Source: Pirellulales bacterium
GTDB taxonomy: Bacteria; Planctomycetota; Planctomycetia; Pirellulales; Lacipirellulaceae
Direction of reading: 5' to 3'
Assembly: GCA_022841705.1 (NCBI GenBank)
Contig: JALHQZ010000010.1
Coordinates: 1 to 64,000 of the forward strand
DNA length: 64,000 nt
The notes below the pieces were generated by a model that saw only the letters and a program-made list of their open reading frames with translations, ran no database searches and was not told where the DNA came from. Both the position numbers and the translations under genes were made by a program. This document shows positions 44,595-53,078 of the stretch, in pieces (the stretch's first letter is position 1; every line of letters begins with the position of its first letter).

Positions 44595-44843
44595 ATGTGT
44601 ACTCAACCGAAACCCAAGCGATCCACCCGTCGCCCGGATAAGCCCAAGCTTTACAGCGGGATCATTACAGAAGAAGTATTGGCTCTCGAGCGGGCCGGTG
44701 TGATTACGTTCAGCATCCCCGCATCAGAAGATCTGGATGAGAAAGTGCCTCCCGTCGATCCAGACTTCATTCGCCGGTTCCTCCGCAAACAGTCCTCGAC
44801 GTCTCCGGAACCCGGGGCCGCGTTGGCGTCCAGCGAACACTGA
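44595..44843 (+). CDS. small hypothetical protein
   Basis: 82 aa, MCTQPKPKRSTRRPDKPKLY then SGIITEEVLALERAGVITFS. The basic N-terminus, central helix and acidic C-terminal part look protein-like, but no ribosome site or family was recognised. It stands alone between the ISL3 remnant and the PEP-CTERM pair. An in-frame ATG at 44526 would lengthen it by 23 residues. Confidence 0.35.
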   Translation: MCTQPKPKRSTRRPDKPKLYSGIITEEVLALERAGVITFSIPASEDLDEKVPPVDPDFIRRFLRKQSSTSPEPGAALASSEH

Positions 44844-45038
44844 ATACACATCGCCTGGCAAGCACCATCACTGACTAGAGGCTCGAACAAGCGGGTGGGT
44901 AAGCGACCAAGCGGGCAGCCAATTCGCCTCTTTATCCACTCACGGTGAACACTTCGGGATGTAAAGCGTACGCGACCCGTCGGCATTCGTCTCATCGTCG
45001 GCAGCATTGGCGAGTTGATGAGGTCGCGGTTAATCGGG

Positions 45039-45932
45039 TTAAGTTGGTCCGCGGCGCGATTGAATGTGGGAATGGCCGAACGGACTCATCGATATCGGAC
45101 GAGAACGGCAAAGAAAACTCGCAAAGCAAATCGGAATAGCAAGGACGGCGATGCCGGCCGGCTCCGGCACCGCCGCTGCTGTCGCTGCCCCCGGCAGCAG
45201 GTCTCGCCAGAAGGTGTAATCTGACGCGTCGATCACGGTTCCAACTTTGACCGGGTTGATGTTTACCAAGCCTGCCGAAGCAACCGGCTGGCCGAACTTG
45301 CTGGCCCAGAGTGCATAGTCGGCAGCGTTTACGGCGCCGTCGTTGTTGTAATCACCTCCGACAGCGGCCGACGGCGCGGTGAGCGTCACATTATCAATTC
45401 GGTACCGACCCGTCCCCACGCCAAAGCCTGGGTCTTGCGGGGTGAATAGGATTCGAGCGACATTGGCGCCAACGGGTTTAGTTACCGTGAAGCTCTGTGT
45501 CTGCCAAGTAGGACTTGAATAGAAGGCGAACCCGCTCGCCAGGATCGCACCCGATTCGGAACTCGGTAACAGATACATTTGCGAAGCGATCCAGGCATCG
45601 AACTCGGGCTGGAATTGACGGACCTCGCGAACTGCCGCGGAAAGAGTGAGCTCGGTGCCTGTTGGCAAGGACGAGATGTCAACATCCTGGATGAGCCAAG
45701 GAAGTCCGAGCGCTTCGACGATATCTAGGTCGGCGGAGTTTCCGCTCCCTGACGGGGTATCGGTGGATGTCGTGGCGACGTTCCCTATCGCTGTAATGCC
45801 AAACCATTGCCAGTTATTGATTCCGTCCTCAAAGTCTCCATTAACCACGAGGTTTTGCGCCATTGCAGCGGCGCCAAACGACATGGCGAGAATTTGCGCG
45901 AACACAGCCTTAATACAACGACGGCTAAACAT
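45039..45932 (-). CDS. PEP-CTERM protein with ligand-binding-like and dockerin domains
   Basis: 297 aa from ATG 45932 (GGAG six bases upstream). Signal MFSRRCIKAVFAQILAMSFG. Residues about 27-190 form a CBM-like jelly roll (NLVVNGDFEDGINNWQWFGI, GLPWLIQDVDIS, DAWIASQMYLLP, VARILFTPQDPGFGVGTGRY, RIDNVTL), shared with the next gene and with 53079-55223. A dockerin pair (GDYNNDGAVNAADYALWASK, DASDYTFWRD) and VPEPAGIAVLAIPICFASFL with an Arg-containing end follow. Same strand as 46031-46672 and probably cotranscribed from the minus promoter at 46757-46785. Confidence 0.8.
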   Translation of the reverse strand: MFSRRCIKAVFAQILAMSFGAAAMAQNLVVNGDFEDGINNWQWFGITAIGNVATTSTDTPSGSGNSADLDIVEALGLPWLIQDVDISSLPTGTELTLSAAVREVRQFQPEFDAWIASQMYLLPSSESGAILASGFAFYSSPTWQTQSFTVTKPVGANVARILFTPQDPGFGVGTGRYRIDNVTLTAPSAAVGGDYNNDGAVNAADYALWASKFGQPVASAGLVNINPVKVGTVIDASDYTFWRDLLPGAATAAAVPEPAGIAVLAIPICFASFLCRSRPISMSPFGHSHIQSRRGPT

Positions 45933-46030
45933 AGGTGGCTCCGTGGCTTGTGAAAGGACCGATCATTCGGTCCAGGGTGGTACTGATCCAGAGATCCGCC
46001 GTAATCGATTGAGACAACAATTGGCGCAAA

Positions 46031-46672
46031 TCAGACTCTTTGAGGTCGCCAAGAACGCCAGCGCCATGACAATCCGAGTGCAGCGATGCCGAGGAGCACA
46101 ACGCCGGCAGGCTCAGAGACGACAAGGCTCACATTGTCAATTCGATACTGGCCACGCCCGACACCGAATCCTGGATTCTGGGGAGTGAAAAGAACACGAG
46201 CAACTGTCGCTCCCGCTGGAACGGTGATCATCGAGGACTGTGTCTCCCACTGCGGGTTCGAGAAAAAGAGCGCGGTCGAGCTGAGGATGGTTGCGAGACT
46301 TGGTGGCAACATCCACACTTGGCCAGCGATCCACGCATCGGTCGGGTCGTTTGGCACGACCTCTCGCACTGAGGCAGTAAAGATGAGAGACATGCCGGGT
46401 GAGACGGCTACGTCCTGAATTAACCAGGGGAGACCGGTACCCGTGTTGATGTCAAGATCCGCTGAACTGCCAGTGCCGCTCGGGGTGTCGGTTGAAATGG
46501 TTGCGATGTCGGTCGTCCCATTGCCGGTGAAGATCCAGCCAGTAAGTCCATTCTCGAAGTCGCCGTTTGTCAGAAGACTCGCACGGGCGATTTCGGGACG
46601 GCTAAGTGAAGAAAGCACCGCGAAAGCCAATATCAAGTAGCGATGGAAGGTCATAGTTTTTCGCGTACACAT
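46031..46672 (-). CDS. PEP-CTERM protein with the same ligand-binding-like domain
   Basis: 213 aa from ATG 46672 (AGAGGTGAG three bases upstream; ATG 46654 is an alternative). Signal YLILAFAVLSSLSRPEIARA. The jelly roll reads SLLTNGDFENGLTGWIFTGN, TGLPWLIQDVAVSPGMSL, DAWIAGQVWMLPP, VARVLFTPQNPGFGVGRGQY, RIDNVSL. The tail VSEPAGVVLLGIAALGLSWR then WRSWRPQRV is a PEP-CTERM variant (SEP). No dockerin. First gene after the divergent promoter region. Confidence 0.8.
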   Translation of the reverse strand: MCTRKTMTFHRYLILAFAVLSSLSRPEIARASLLTNGDFENGLTGWIFTGNGTTDIATISTDTPSGTGSSADLDINTGTGLPWLIQDVAVSPGMSLIFTASVREVVPNDPTDAWIAGQVWMLPPSLATILSSTALFFSNPQWETQSSMITVPAGATVARVLFTPQNPGFGVGRGQYRIDNVSLVVSEPAGVVLLGIAALGLSWRWRSWRPQRV

Positions 46673-46720
46673 TAGCTCACCTCTTGCTGAAAGAATTTAG
46701 GTGGGATACCTGGAAATCAC

Positions 46721-46732
46721 CTTGCATACAAG
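46721..46732. promoter_or_regulatory. candidate GntR operator CTTGCATACAAG
   Basis: A 12-bp near-palindrome directly next to the -35 box of the plus promoter. The half-site CTTGYATAC recurs at 60773-60781 in front of the facing minus operon. GntR/FCD regulators bind short palindromes of this kind, and the regulator gene is the first gene downstream. Confidence 0.4.
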
Positions 46733-46761
46733 TTGACGACATACATCCTTTGTGGTAGCTT
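46733..46761 (+). promoter_or_regulatory. promoter of the GntR-led operon
   Basis: TTGACG (46733-46738), 17-base spacer, TAGCTT (46756-46761). The ten bases GTTGACGACA are also found in the promoter of the facing minus operon (60824 region). Its -10 overlaps that of the divergent promoter. Confidence 0.45.
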
Positions 46762-46785
46762 AAGCATTAAGCGATTGGTTGTCAA
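46757..46785 (-). promoter_or_regulatory. promoter of the PEP-CTERM pair
   Basis: On the minus strand TTGACA (46785-46780), 17-base spacer, TAAGCT (46762-46757). It faces the plus promoter with the -10 boxes on the same bases, so polymerase can use only one at a time. Confidence 0.45.
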
Positions 46786-46886
46786 ATAATTTCTCGCGAA
46801 CTTAGCTGCATTCTGGCGGGCAAGGATTGGAATCCGGTCGAGAAGCTGTAGCGACGCATCAATCCCGGTTGCTGGACAATAAAGAT

Positions 46887-47597
46887 ATGGATACCAACCT
46901 TAAGCCTGTTTCTGTCGCGTTTCGCCCCCATCGTTACCCCGCGTTGCAATCCATCCTGGAGGCCGACGCAGACGCTACTCAGACGCTGTCAGATCGGGTT
47001 GGTGAACAAATCCTTCGCCGGATCATTAGCGGCGACTTTCCGGCAGGCACCCCGCTTAACAGTTCGGATCTCGCCGAGGCCCTTGGCGTGAGTCGGACAC
47101 CGCTTGCCAAAGCACTTACCAAGCTGACTGCCGACGGAATTCTGATTCAACCACGCAAGCAGCCTGCGATCGTGAGCACGGCGGCGGTTGATTGGTTGCG
47201 GCAGACCCGCGAGTTCCGGCGATTGCTTGAGCCCGACGCCGCTGCACGAGCAGCGGGGCAGATCGACGTAGAAGCGCTCAACGACCTCTGGGCACTCGCG
47301 CGAGAGGCAAGCCCTGCCAACGCCGATAGCTGGGAAGTCGCGGCGAAGTACTTCGATTTCGCCCTTCACTTAACGATTGCTGAGTACTGCGGCAATCAGC
47401 CCATGAAGGTCGCAATCCGCAAGTGTTTCGCCTATCGGCGGCTCGCTTATGCGGTTGCCGAGACTCGTGAGGTGGGGCTCGCTAAGGACTACGAGGAGCA
47501 TCTGGCGATCCTCGAGGCCGTTTCGAATGGCCAATCGGAGTTGGCCCGGGCGAGCATGGCTAAGCACCTCGATCGGGCGTTGAACTTGAACACGTGA
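46887..47597 (+). CDS. GntR-family regulator with FCD ligand domain
   Basis: 236 aa from ATG 46887; a TTG at 46827 would add 20 residues. Winged HTH at about 30-95: LSDRVGEQILRRIISGDFPA, LNSSDLAEALGVSRTPLAKA, LTKLTADGILIQ. The FCD all-helical domain follows, with the metal/ligand residues of the family: Asp and His in KYFDFALHLTIAEYCGNQPM and a late His in YEEHLAILEAVSNGQSELAR. FCD regulators usually bind an organic acid or sugar acid and repress neighbouring catabolic genes. Heads the plus operon and lies next to the putative operator. Confidence 0.85.
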   Translation: MDTNLKPVSVAFRPHRYPALQSILEADADATQTLSDRVGEQILRRIISGDFPAGTPLNSSDLAEALGVSRTPLAKALTKLTADGILIQPRKQPAIVSTAAVDWLRQTREFRRLLEPDAAARAAGQIDVEALNDLWALAREASPANADSWEVAAKYFDFALHLTIAEYCGNQPMKVAIRKCFAYRRLAYAVAETREVGLAKDYEEHLAILEAVSNGQSELARASMAKHLDRALNLNT

Positions 47598-47656
47598 TCG
47601 ACCTAGGCGGCCCGCCTCGGCGGGTTGCAAACCCACCGAGGCGAGGGAGTTCTCCA

Positions 47657-48646
47657 ATGACCTTTGTTGACTTCGGCCGCAGTCCAACCACAACTCGAGC
47701 GCGAGGCCTGGCCTTCACCTTGGTGGAGTTGCTTGTCGTCATTGCGATCATCGGCATCCTCATCGCACTGCTGCTGCCGGCGGTGCAGGCAGCTCGCGAA
47801 GCGGCGCGACGCAGTCAATGCGCAAGTAACTCCAAGCAGATGGGACTCGCGTTTCATAACTACCACGCCGCTTTCAATCGCTTTCCTCCTGGGTGGGACG
47901 AAGACAACGTAGCCGACCCTAAGAAACGCGGGCCCTTCGCAGGGTGGGGCCTTCTAATCCTTCCCTACATGGAGGAAGACCCCCTCTACGGACAATTCAA
48001 CTTTGAAAAGCCAATTAACGATGGAGTCCCGGGCGGGGCTGTTGACAATATCGACTTAATCGGCCAACGGCTGTCGGTCTACCGATGCCCATCGGACGAC
48101 GGGCCCGATTCGGATAGCTGGGCGGCGTACTCGGGGTACTACCCCGACATCCCCGCGCTGGGAGTGTCAAATTATGTTGCCAGCGGTCTCAACTGCGACC
48201 AGTGTTCGTCGGGGCATCTCCTCAGGGGCCAGAAGACCTTCTCGTGTCCGAATGGCCCGACGGGCGTGCTGTACCGCAACAGTATGACCCGGGTGGCCGA
48301 CATTGCTGATGGAACCTCGAAAACCTTTCTGGTTGGTGAGCGGTCTTATGCTTCCCGGCACGGCGTAACGTCGGCCGCTTACTGGCCCGGACCACCCGGA
48401 GCAGTTAGTAACGGACTCGCTTGCTTCTCTGCAACCATGATTGCTGGGACGATCACCAACTGGGGGACGTCAGACCACCGGCAGATGATCAATGGGCATG
48501 GGTTCGGCTTCCACAGCGTTCATCCGGGAGGTGTCCACACGACGCTCGCCGACGGCTCGACGCGGTTTGTTAGCGACAGCATCCAGCAGATCATTGCAGT
48601 TCAGCTGGTCGACATAGCCGACGGCGCAGTCTTGGAAGGCTTTTGA
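47657..48646 (+). CDS. DUF1559 pseudopilin-like protein
   Basis: 329 aa from ATG 47657 (GGGAG seven bases upstream). LAFTLVELLVVIAIIGILIA is the prepilin signal; the residue before FTLVE is Ala instead of the usual Gly, which may slow prepilin peptidase cleavage. Then AREAARRSQCASNSKQMG and the C-terminal HSVHPGGVHTTLADGSTRFV of DUF1559. The stop overlaps the ATG of the lipoprotein gene downstream. Paralogue of 31021-32118. Confidence 0.88.
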   Translation: MTFVDFGRSPTTTRARGLAFTLVELLVVIAIIGILIALLLPAVQAAREAARRSQCASNSKQMGLAFHNYHAAFNRFPPGWDEDNVADPKKRGPFAGWGLLILPYMEEDPLYGQFNFEKPINDGVPGGAVDNIDLIGQRLSVYRCPSDDGPDSDSWAAYSGYYPDIPALGVSNYVASGLNCDQCSSGHLLRGQKTFSCPNGPTGVLYRNSMTRVADIADGTSKTFLVGERSYASRHGVTSAAYWPGPPGAVSNGLACFSATMIAGTITNWGTSDHRQMINGHGFGFHSVHPGGVHTTLADGSTRFVSDSIQQIIAVQLVDIADGAVLEGF

Positions 48647-49197
48647 TGAGCGCTCTTCGGAATGAGGCCGCTCCGACAAATTTTCTCGAGGGTTCCAACG
48701 TGGCGCTGGTAAGTCGTAGCTTGGACACAACAGACTGCCCGATGAGACAGCGACGAAGGATTGTGCGAAAGTGCGCATCGCCTGCTTGGGTTTTGGCGCT
48801 TGTCGTTGTCGCTGGTTGCGGACCTTCCGAGCCTGCTCGAATAAGCGTCGGGGGACAGGTGAGCTATAGGGGGAAACCGGTTGATGATGGTATTGTGTCG
48901 TTCCTCCCCATGGTTGGGACATTCGGACCAACGGTCAGCGCGCCGATCAGAGAAGGGGGCTATCGACTCACTCAAGAGGAAGGACTCTACGTCGGCGATT
49001 ATCGCGTCGAAATCGAGGCCTTCCGGAAAACAGGCAGAAAGGTCCGCGACCTTGTTGGGCCGGATCGCCGACTATCCGAGCCGCCGATGATTGAAGAACG
49101 CCAAATGTTTCTCCCCCCAAAGTTTAATCTCGATAGCACGCTTGCAATCAGCGTTACGCCAGAGTCGACCATTTTCGATTTCCCGCTCGAAGACTAG
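48643..49197 (+). CDS. small lipoprotein of the DUF1559-associated type
   Basis: 184 aa from ATG 48643, which overlaps the DUF1559 stop (ATGA); the ATG at 48739 would place the signal MRQRRRIVRKCASPAWVLAL directly at the N-terminus and is the likelier functional start. Lipobox VVAGC. The mature part is ISVGGQVSYRGKPVDDGIVS, YVGDYRVEIEA, FDFPLE, the same transthyretin-like layout as the lipoprotein at 30437-30916. Function unknown, but constantly paired with DUF1559. Confidence 0.72.
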   Translation: MMSALRNEAAPTNFLEGSNVALVSRSLDTTDCPMRQRRRIVRKCASPAWVLALVVVAGCGPSEPARISVGGQVSYRGKPVDDGIVSFLPMVGTFGPTVSAPIREGGYRLTQEEGLYVGDYRVEIEAFRKTGRKVRDLVGPDRRLSEPPMIEERQMFLPPKFNLDSTLAISVTPESTIFDFPLED

Positions 49198-49220
49198 CCT
49201 CCCTTCATGTGACGAGACCG

Positions 49221-49694
49221 ATGCAGTCACCAAATACAATTCGACTGTCCTTTCCTGACTGCAATGTCCATGCCGTTGCGCGGCTGCTCTGGGACGTTGC
49301 GCCAGAGACTTGCACAGCAATTAGCCGCCTACTTCCTACCCGTGGAGTATCGCACCACGCGATCTACTCTGGGAGTGAGTGTGTCTACATTCTTCCCGAG
49401 GTTTTGCGGATCCCCCCCGAGAACGCGACGTCGCAGGTGCGTAAGGGGCAGGTTGCCTTCACCTGGATGGCGGCTGGCGCGGCGTATGGAGTACATCACG
49501 ATTTCGCGGAAGTCTGCTGGTTCTACGACCTGGACGCGGAACCACGGATGTGGGGCGGCCCTGTCGCGGTGAGCATCTTCGCCGAAATCATCGAGCCAGC
49601 CCACGAATTCTACGCCATGTGCTTTCGGATGCGGCGTGAGGGGGTCAAGCCCTTTGCGATCGAGTGGGGCGAGTTGAACGGGAGGCGTTCATGA
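49221..49694 (+). CDS. DUF3830 cyclophilin-like protein
   Basis: 157 aa from ATG 49221. LLWDVAPETCTAISRLLP, HHAIYSGSECVYILPE, PPENATSQVRKGQVAFTWMA, AEVCWFYDLDAEPRMWGGPV match DUF3830, a cyclophilin-like beta barrel often found next to hydantoinase, amidohydrolase or amino-acid catabolism genes. The last codon overlaps the start of the kinase gene. Its biochemical role is not known; as a barrel protein it may bind a peptide-like or cyclic substrate. Confidence 0.75.
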   Translation: MQSPNTIRLSFPDCNVHAVARLLWDVAPETCTAISRLLPTRGVSHHAIYSGSECVYILPEVLRIPPENATSQVRKGQVAFTWMAAGAAYGVHHDFAEVCWFYDLDAEPRMWGGPVAVSIFAEIIEPAHEFYAMCFRMRREGVKPFAIEWGELNGRRS

Positions 49695-50788
49695 GCATCC
49701 TGCAAGCGCCGAGCGACGTCGACTTGGCTGCGTTCTGCACCGAATTATATGGACTCGAGAATGTTGAATTGCTCGGCGAGTTGTCGGGGGGAATGTTCGC
49801 TCGGCCGCTACTCATTGGCTCGAGCCAAGGGCGCTTCGTGCTCCGCACTCATCGGTTCCGAGCGACATCGGCTCAGTTCCGATTTCAGGCTGAAACGATA
49901 GACCGAGCGTCGCGCACTCCGGGGTTCTGTCCTCCGGTGCTGCGGACGCTGAGTGGGGAGTGGTGCGTTACTGCGCCTACCGAAGGCGGTGTCATTGCGC
50001 TCCACGGATTCGCCGAGGGGACGATCGTCGAATGGCCCGACTGGCGTGCCCAACTCGATCGTAATCCCCGCTTTCTGGTCTCTCTTGGCGAACGCGTTGC
50101 AGAGCTTCACAACCGGCTCGCGGAACTTCGGCCAGCGGGAGACGCCGAACTCGACATCGACTTGCCGCCGATACAATTTCACCGACTCGCTGAGGCCTCC
50201 GCTGCATCGCGTCGATCGATTGACGAGCTTCAGGTGCTAGGCCCGATCGCGTGCGAACGATCGCGGACCCTGCTCATCGCTCTACGCGGGCGACTCGATG
50301 ACTACTGGGGAAGTCTGCTCGATTCCGTCCGGGCTGCACCGGGGGACGATGTGACGCGGCAAGTGGTGCATGGAGATATTTCACCGGTCAATCTCGTGTG
50401 GAACTCGCAGGGTGACGCGATGTTCATCGACTGGGATGCGACGCACCTGGGGCATCGTCTATACGATGCGCTTGGCGATGTACTCCACCGAGCGCCCGAA
50501 GAGCCTGCTGCCGCCAATCGGCTGTGCCTCGATCACTTGCGTGACTACCTGGCAGGTTACAGGCGTGCGCTTCAGACGCCGCTGACGGATCGCGAACTCG
50601 CACTCGTCCCCTCGTACACCCTCGCTCGGCAGCTTGAAGACCTTCGGCAACGCGTTGCGACTCTGCCATCGCTACCGCCGTCAAGAGACGAGAGCTACGA
50701 GCGTTTGATTCTTCGACGCATCTCGATGATCGACCAAATCATCGAGACTAAGCCGGAAGCCTTCTACGATTGCCTTTCCCCCCGCTGA
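49691..50788 (+). CDS. APH-type small-molecule kinase
   Basis: 365 aa from ATG 49691 (ATGA overlap). Aminoglycoside phosphotransferase/choline kinase fold: N-lobe SGGMFARPLLIGSSQGRFVL, C-lobe VVHGDISPVNLVW with the catalytic Asp and Asn, and FIDWDATHLGHRLYDALGDV with the metal-binding Asp. Relatives phosphorylate homoserine, hydroxylysine, methylthioribose or choline; the surrounding amino-acid genes point to a hydroxy-amino acid rather than an antibiotic. Substrate is inference. Confidence 0.8.
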   Translation: MSILQAPSDVDLAAFCTELYGLENVELLGELSGGMFARPLLIGSSQGRFVLRTHRFRATSAQFRFQAETIDRASRTPGFCPPVLRTLSGEWCVTAPTEGGVIALHGFAEGTIVEWPDWRAQLDRNPRFLVSLGERVAELHNRLAELRPAGDAELDIDLPPIQFHRLAEASAASRRSIDELQVLGPIACERSRTLLIALRGRLDDYWGSLLDSVRAAPGDDVTRQVVHGDISPVNLVWNSQGDAMFIDWDATHLGHRLYDALGDVLHRAPEEPAAANRLCLDHLRDYLAGYRRALQTPLTDRELALVPSYTLARQLEDLRQRVATLPSLPPSRDESYERLILRRISMIDQIIETKPEAFYDCLSPR

Positions 50789-50808
50789 CTTTAAGGAGGA
50801 TTCACTCC

Positions 50809-51876
50809 ATGCTAACAATTAACATGCGGAGCGATACCCAGACGCTCCCGACCCGAGCGATGCGAGAGGCGATCTTCAACGCGCCGCTCGGAGACGATAC
50901 TTATGGAGAAGATCCAACCGTCAAGGAATTCGAGGCCCTGGCAGCCGAGATGACGGGCATGGAGGCTGCGCTCCTGGTCCTCAGCGGGAATATGGGAAAT
51001 CTGGTCTGCTTAATGGCGCATGGCGGTCACGGGGACGAGGTGATCATCGACCCGGACAGCCACATCTACTATTACGAAGTTGGCGGCCTAGCGAATATTG
51101 CTGGGCTGATGCCGATGCCAGTCCCAAGTCACGCGGGGATGCTTGATCCGAAAGAAGTCTCGGCTGCGATCCGCGCACCGAACCTGCACTACCCCACGCC
51201 GAAGCTATTGTGTCTCGAAAACACTCACAATCGTAGCGGTGGCCGAGTCGTGCCGCTTGACCTGCACCGCGACCTGTGCCAAGTAGCGAAGGGTCGCGGC
51301 TTGGCTGTGCACCTCGATGGGGCCCGGATCTTTAACGCCGCGATCGCCGCGGGCGTCGAGGTCACTGAATACACTGCCAATGTCGACTCAATCCAAGTCT
51401 GTCTGACCAAAGGGCTCGGCTGTCCGCTCGGGTCTTTTGTCGCCGGCAGCCGTGAATTCATCGCGAGGGCGGATCGAGCTCGCAAGCGACTTGGGGGTGG
51501 GATGCGCCAAGCCGGGATCATTGCGGCGGCCGGACTCTATGCCCTGAAGAACAACGTCAACCGCCTTGCAGACGACCATCGCCGAGCCCGAGTGCTCGCC
51601 GAACGACTCAACGACTTGCCCAACCTTTCGGTCGATCTCCGTTACGTCGAGTCGAATATGGTTTATGTGGATCACTCAGCGACTGGCAAATCGACTGCCG
51701 AGTTTACGAAGTTGCTCAGAGAGGCCGGCGTCATCGTGAGCACCCGCCCCCCGCGACAAGTTCGGCTCTGCACCAACCTGCACCATGACGACGCCACGAT
51801 CGACGAAGTCGTTGAGCGCGTCGCTGCCGTCGTGCGTGGTGAACGCGTCCATAAAGGAGAGCCCACATGCGCATGA
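50809..51876 (+). CDS. low-specificity L-threonine aldolase-type PLP enzyme
   Basis: 355 aa from ATG 50809 (AAGGAGGA eight bases upstream, the strongest ribosome site in the operon). Fold-type I beta-eliminating lyase: MRSDTQTLPTRAMREAIFNA, LGDDTYGEDPTV, SGNMGNLVCLMAHG, LENTHNRSGGRVVPL, VHLDGARIFNAAIAAG with the PLP-binding Asp, and CLTKGLGCPLGS with the Schiff-base Lys. It cleaves threonine and other beta-hydroxy amino acids to glycine and an aldehyde. Confidence 0.86.
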   Translation: MLTINMRSDTQTLPTRAMREAIFNAPLGDDTYGEDPTVKEFEALAAEMTGMEAALLVLSGNMGNLVCLMAHGGHGDEVIIDPDSHIYYYEVGGLANIAGLMPMPVPSHAGMLDPKEVSAAIRAPNLHYPTPKLLCLENTHNRSGGRVVPLDLHRDLCQVAKGRGLAVHLDGARIFNAAIAAGVEVTEYTANVDSIQVCLTKGLGCPLGSFVAGSREFIARADRARKRLGGGMRQAGIIAAAGLYALKNNVNRLADDHRRARVLAERLNDLPNLSVDLRYVESNMVYVDHSATGKSTAEFTKLLREAGVIVSTRPPRQVRLCTNLHHDDATIDEVVERVAAVVRGERVHKGEPTCA

Positions 51877-53051
51877 CGGCCACGAGCGATGCGGCAACAC
51901 AGGCGATCGAGTTGCTTACTGCGCTCGTACGCGTCGATTCCATTAACCCGATGGGTCGCCCACGATCGGCACGCTATCCGGTCGAGCGTAAGGCGATTGA
52001 AGTCATTGAGGACTGGTTGACGCCTTATCGCCACCGGCTGACACTGGAGCGGCAATCGTGTAGCCCAGAGCACGAGAATCTTGTGATTCGCCTTGCCGGA
52101 TTGTCCGACCGACCGGTGGGACTGTTTGAAGCGCACCTCGATACCGTGCCCGCTGACGACTGGGCTGAGCGCGCCCTGTGCCCGGTGCTCGACGGCGAAG
52201 ACCTCGTCGGCCGCGGGGCCTGTGACGATAAGGGAAGCGTGGTTGCGATGGTCCTCGCATTGACGCGGTTAGTCGAGACGGACACAGTTCCGCCACGTCC
52301 AATCGTGCTTGTTTGTGCCGGCGACGAGGAGTATGCCCAAACCGGGATCAAGCACTTTCGCACAGCGCTCCGCGAAGAGATCGGCTATGGCATATTTGGC
52401 GAGCCGACACGGCTGCACCCCGTGGTGCAGCATAAGGGGACTATTCGGTGGGACCTCACGGTGCATGGGGCGAGCGCCCATACCTCGCGGCCCGAACTCG
52501 GGTTCAATGCCGTGCTTGGCATGGTGCAAGTGATCGCTGCGCTGGGCCGCTACCAGGAGAAGCTGCAAAGGGAATGGCGTAACCCGTACATGACGGGTCC
52601 ATTGGTGACGGTCACCATGATTCACGGGGGCCGCACGCGTAACGCGACACCGGACGAATGCACCATCGCGATCGATTTTCGGGTGCTGCCGGACATGAAC
52701 CCAGACTCGGAGAAAAACGCGCTGATCGACTATCTGTCCGAAGTCACGGATCTCCGAATCACACACGGCGCTAATCAACTAATGACTCCCCCCTTGAACA
52801 CCAATCCCGCGTCTCCATTCTGTGAGCGGGTGCTGGCAGCGTGCCGCCAGGTCGCCGGGGATGGGATTGAACTTCGCGGGGCGCCCTATGGAACGGACGC
52901 CGCTTGGGTCAGCGACCTCTGTCCAGCAGTCGTTCTTGGCCCAGGGGACATTGCCTCTGCGCACGCCGTCGACGAGCGGATCTCGATCCGGGAGGTCGTC
53001 GACGCGGCAAAAATTTACCAACGGATTATGCTGGATTTGCACACTCTCTGA
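51867..53051 (+). CDS. M20 peptidase (ArgE/DapE/ACY1 family)
   Basis: 394 aa from ATG 51867 (AAAGGAGAG five bases upstream), overlapping the aldolase by ten bases. Metal and catalytic motifs: FEAHLDTVPADDW, GRGACDDKGSVVAM, VCAGDEEYAQTGIKHF, FGEPT; the dimerisation lid HGASAHTSRPELGFNAVLGM; C-terminal His in ASAHAVDE. The family removes acyl groups or N-terminal residues from amino acids and dipeptides in the cytoplasm using two zinc ions. No signal peptide. Confidence 0.85.
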   Translation: MRMTATSDAATQAIELLTALVRVDSINPMGRPRSARYPVERKAIEVIEDWLTPYRHRLTLERQSCSPEHENLVIRLAGLSDRPVGLFEAHLDTVPADDWAERALCPVLDGEDLVGRGACDDKGSVVAMVLALTRLVETDTVPPRPIVLVCAGDEEYAQTGIKHFRTALREEIGYGIFGEPTRLHPVVQHKGTIRWDLTVHGASAHTSRPELGFNAVLGMVQVIAALGRYQEKLQREWRNPYMTGPLVTVTMIHGGRTRNATPDECTIAIDFRVLPDMNPDSEKNALIDYLSEVTDLRITHGANQLMTPPLNTNPASPFCERVLAACRQVAGDGIELRGAPYGTDAAWVSDLCPAVVLGPGDIASAHAVDERISIREVVDAAKIYQRIMLDLHTL

Positions 53052-53078
53052 ATAGCACCCCCATTTTTGCGAGCCACT

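Noticed and set aside
49691..50788. Antibiotic resistance gene (aminoglycoside phosphotransferase)
   Set aside because: The fold is shared with many metabolic kinases and the operon context is amino-acid/sugar catabolism.
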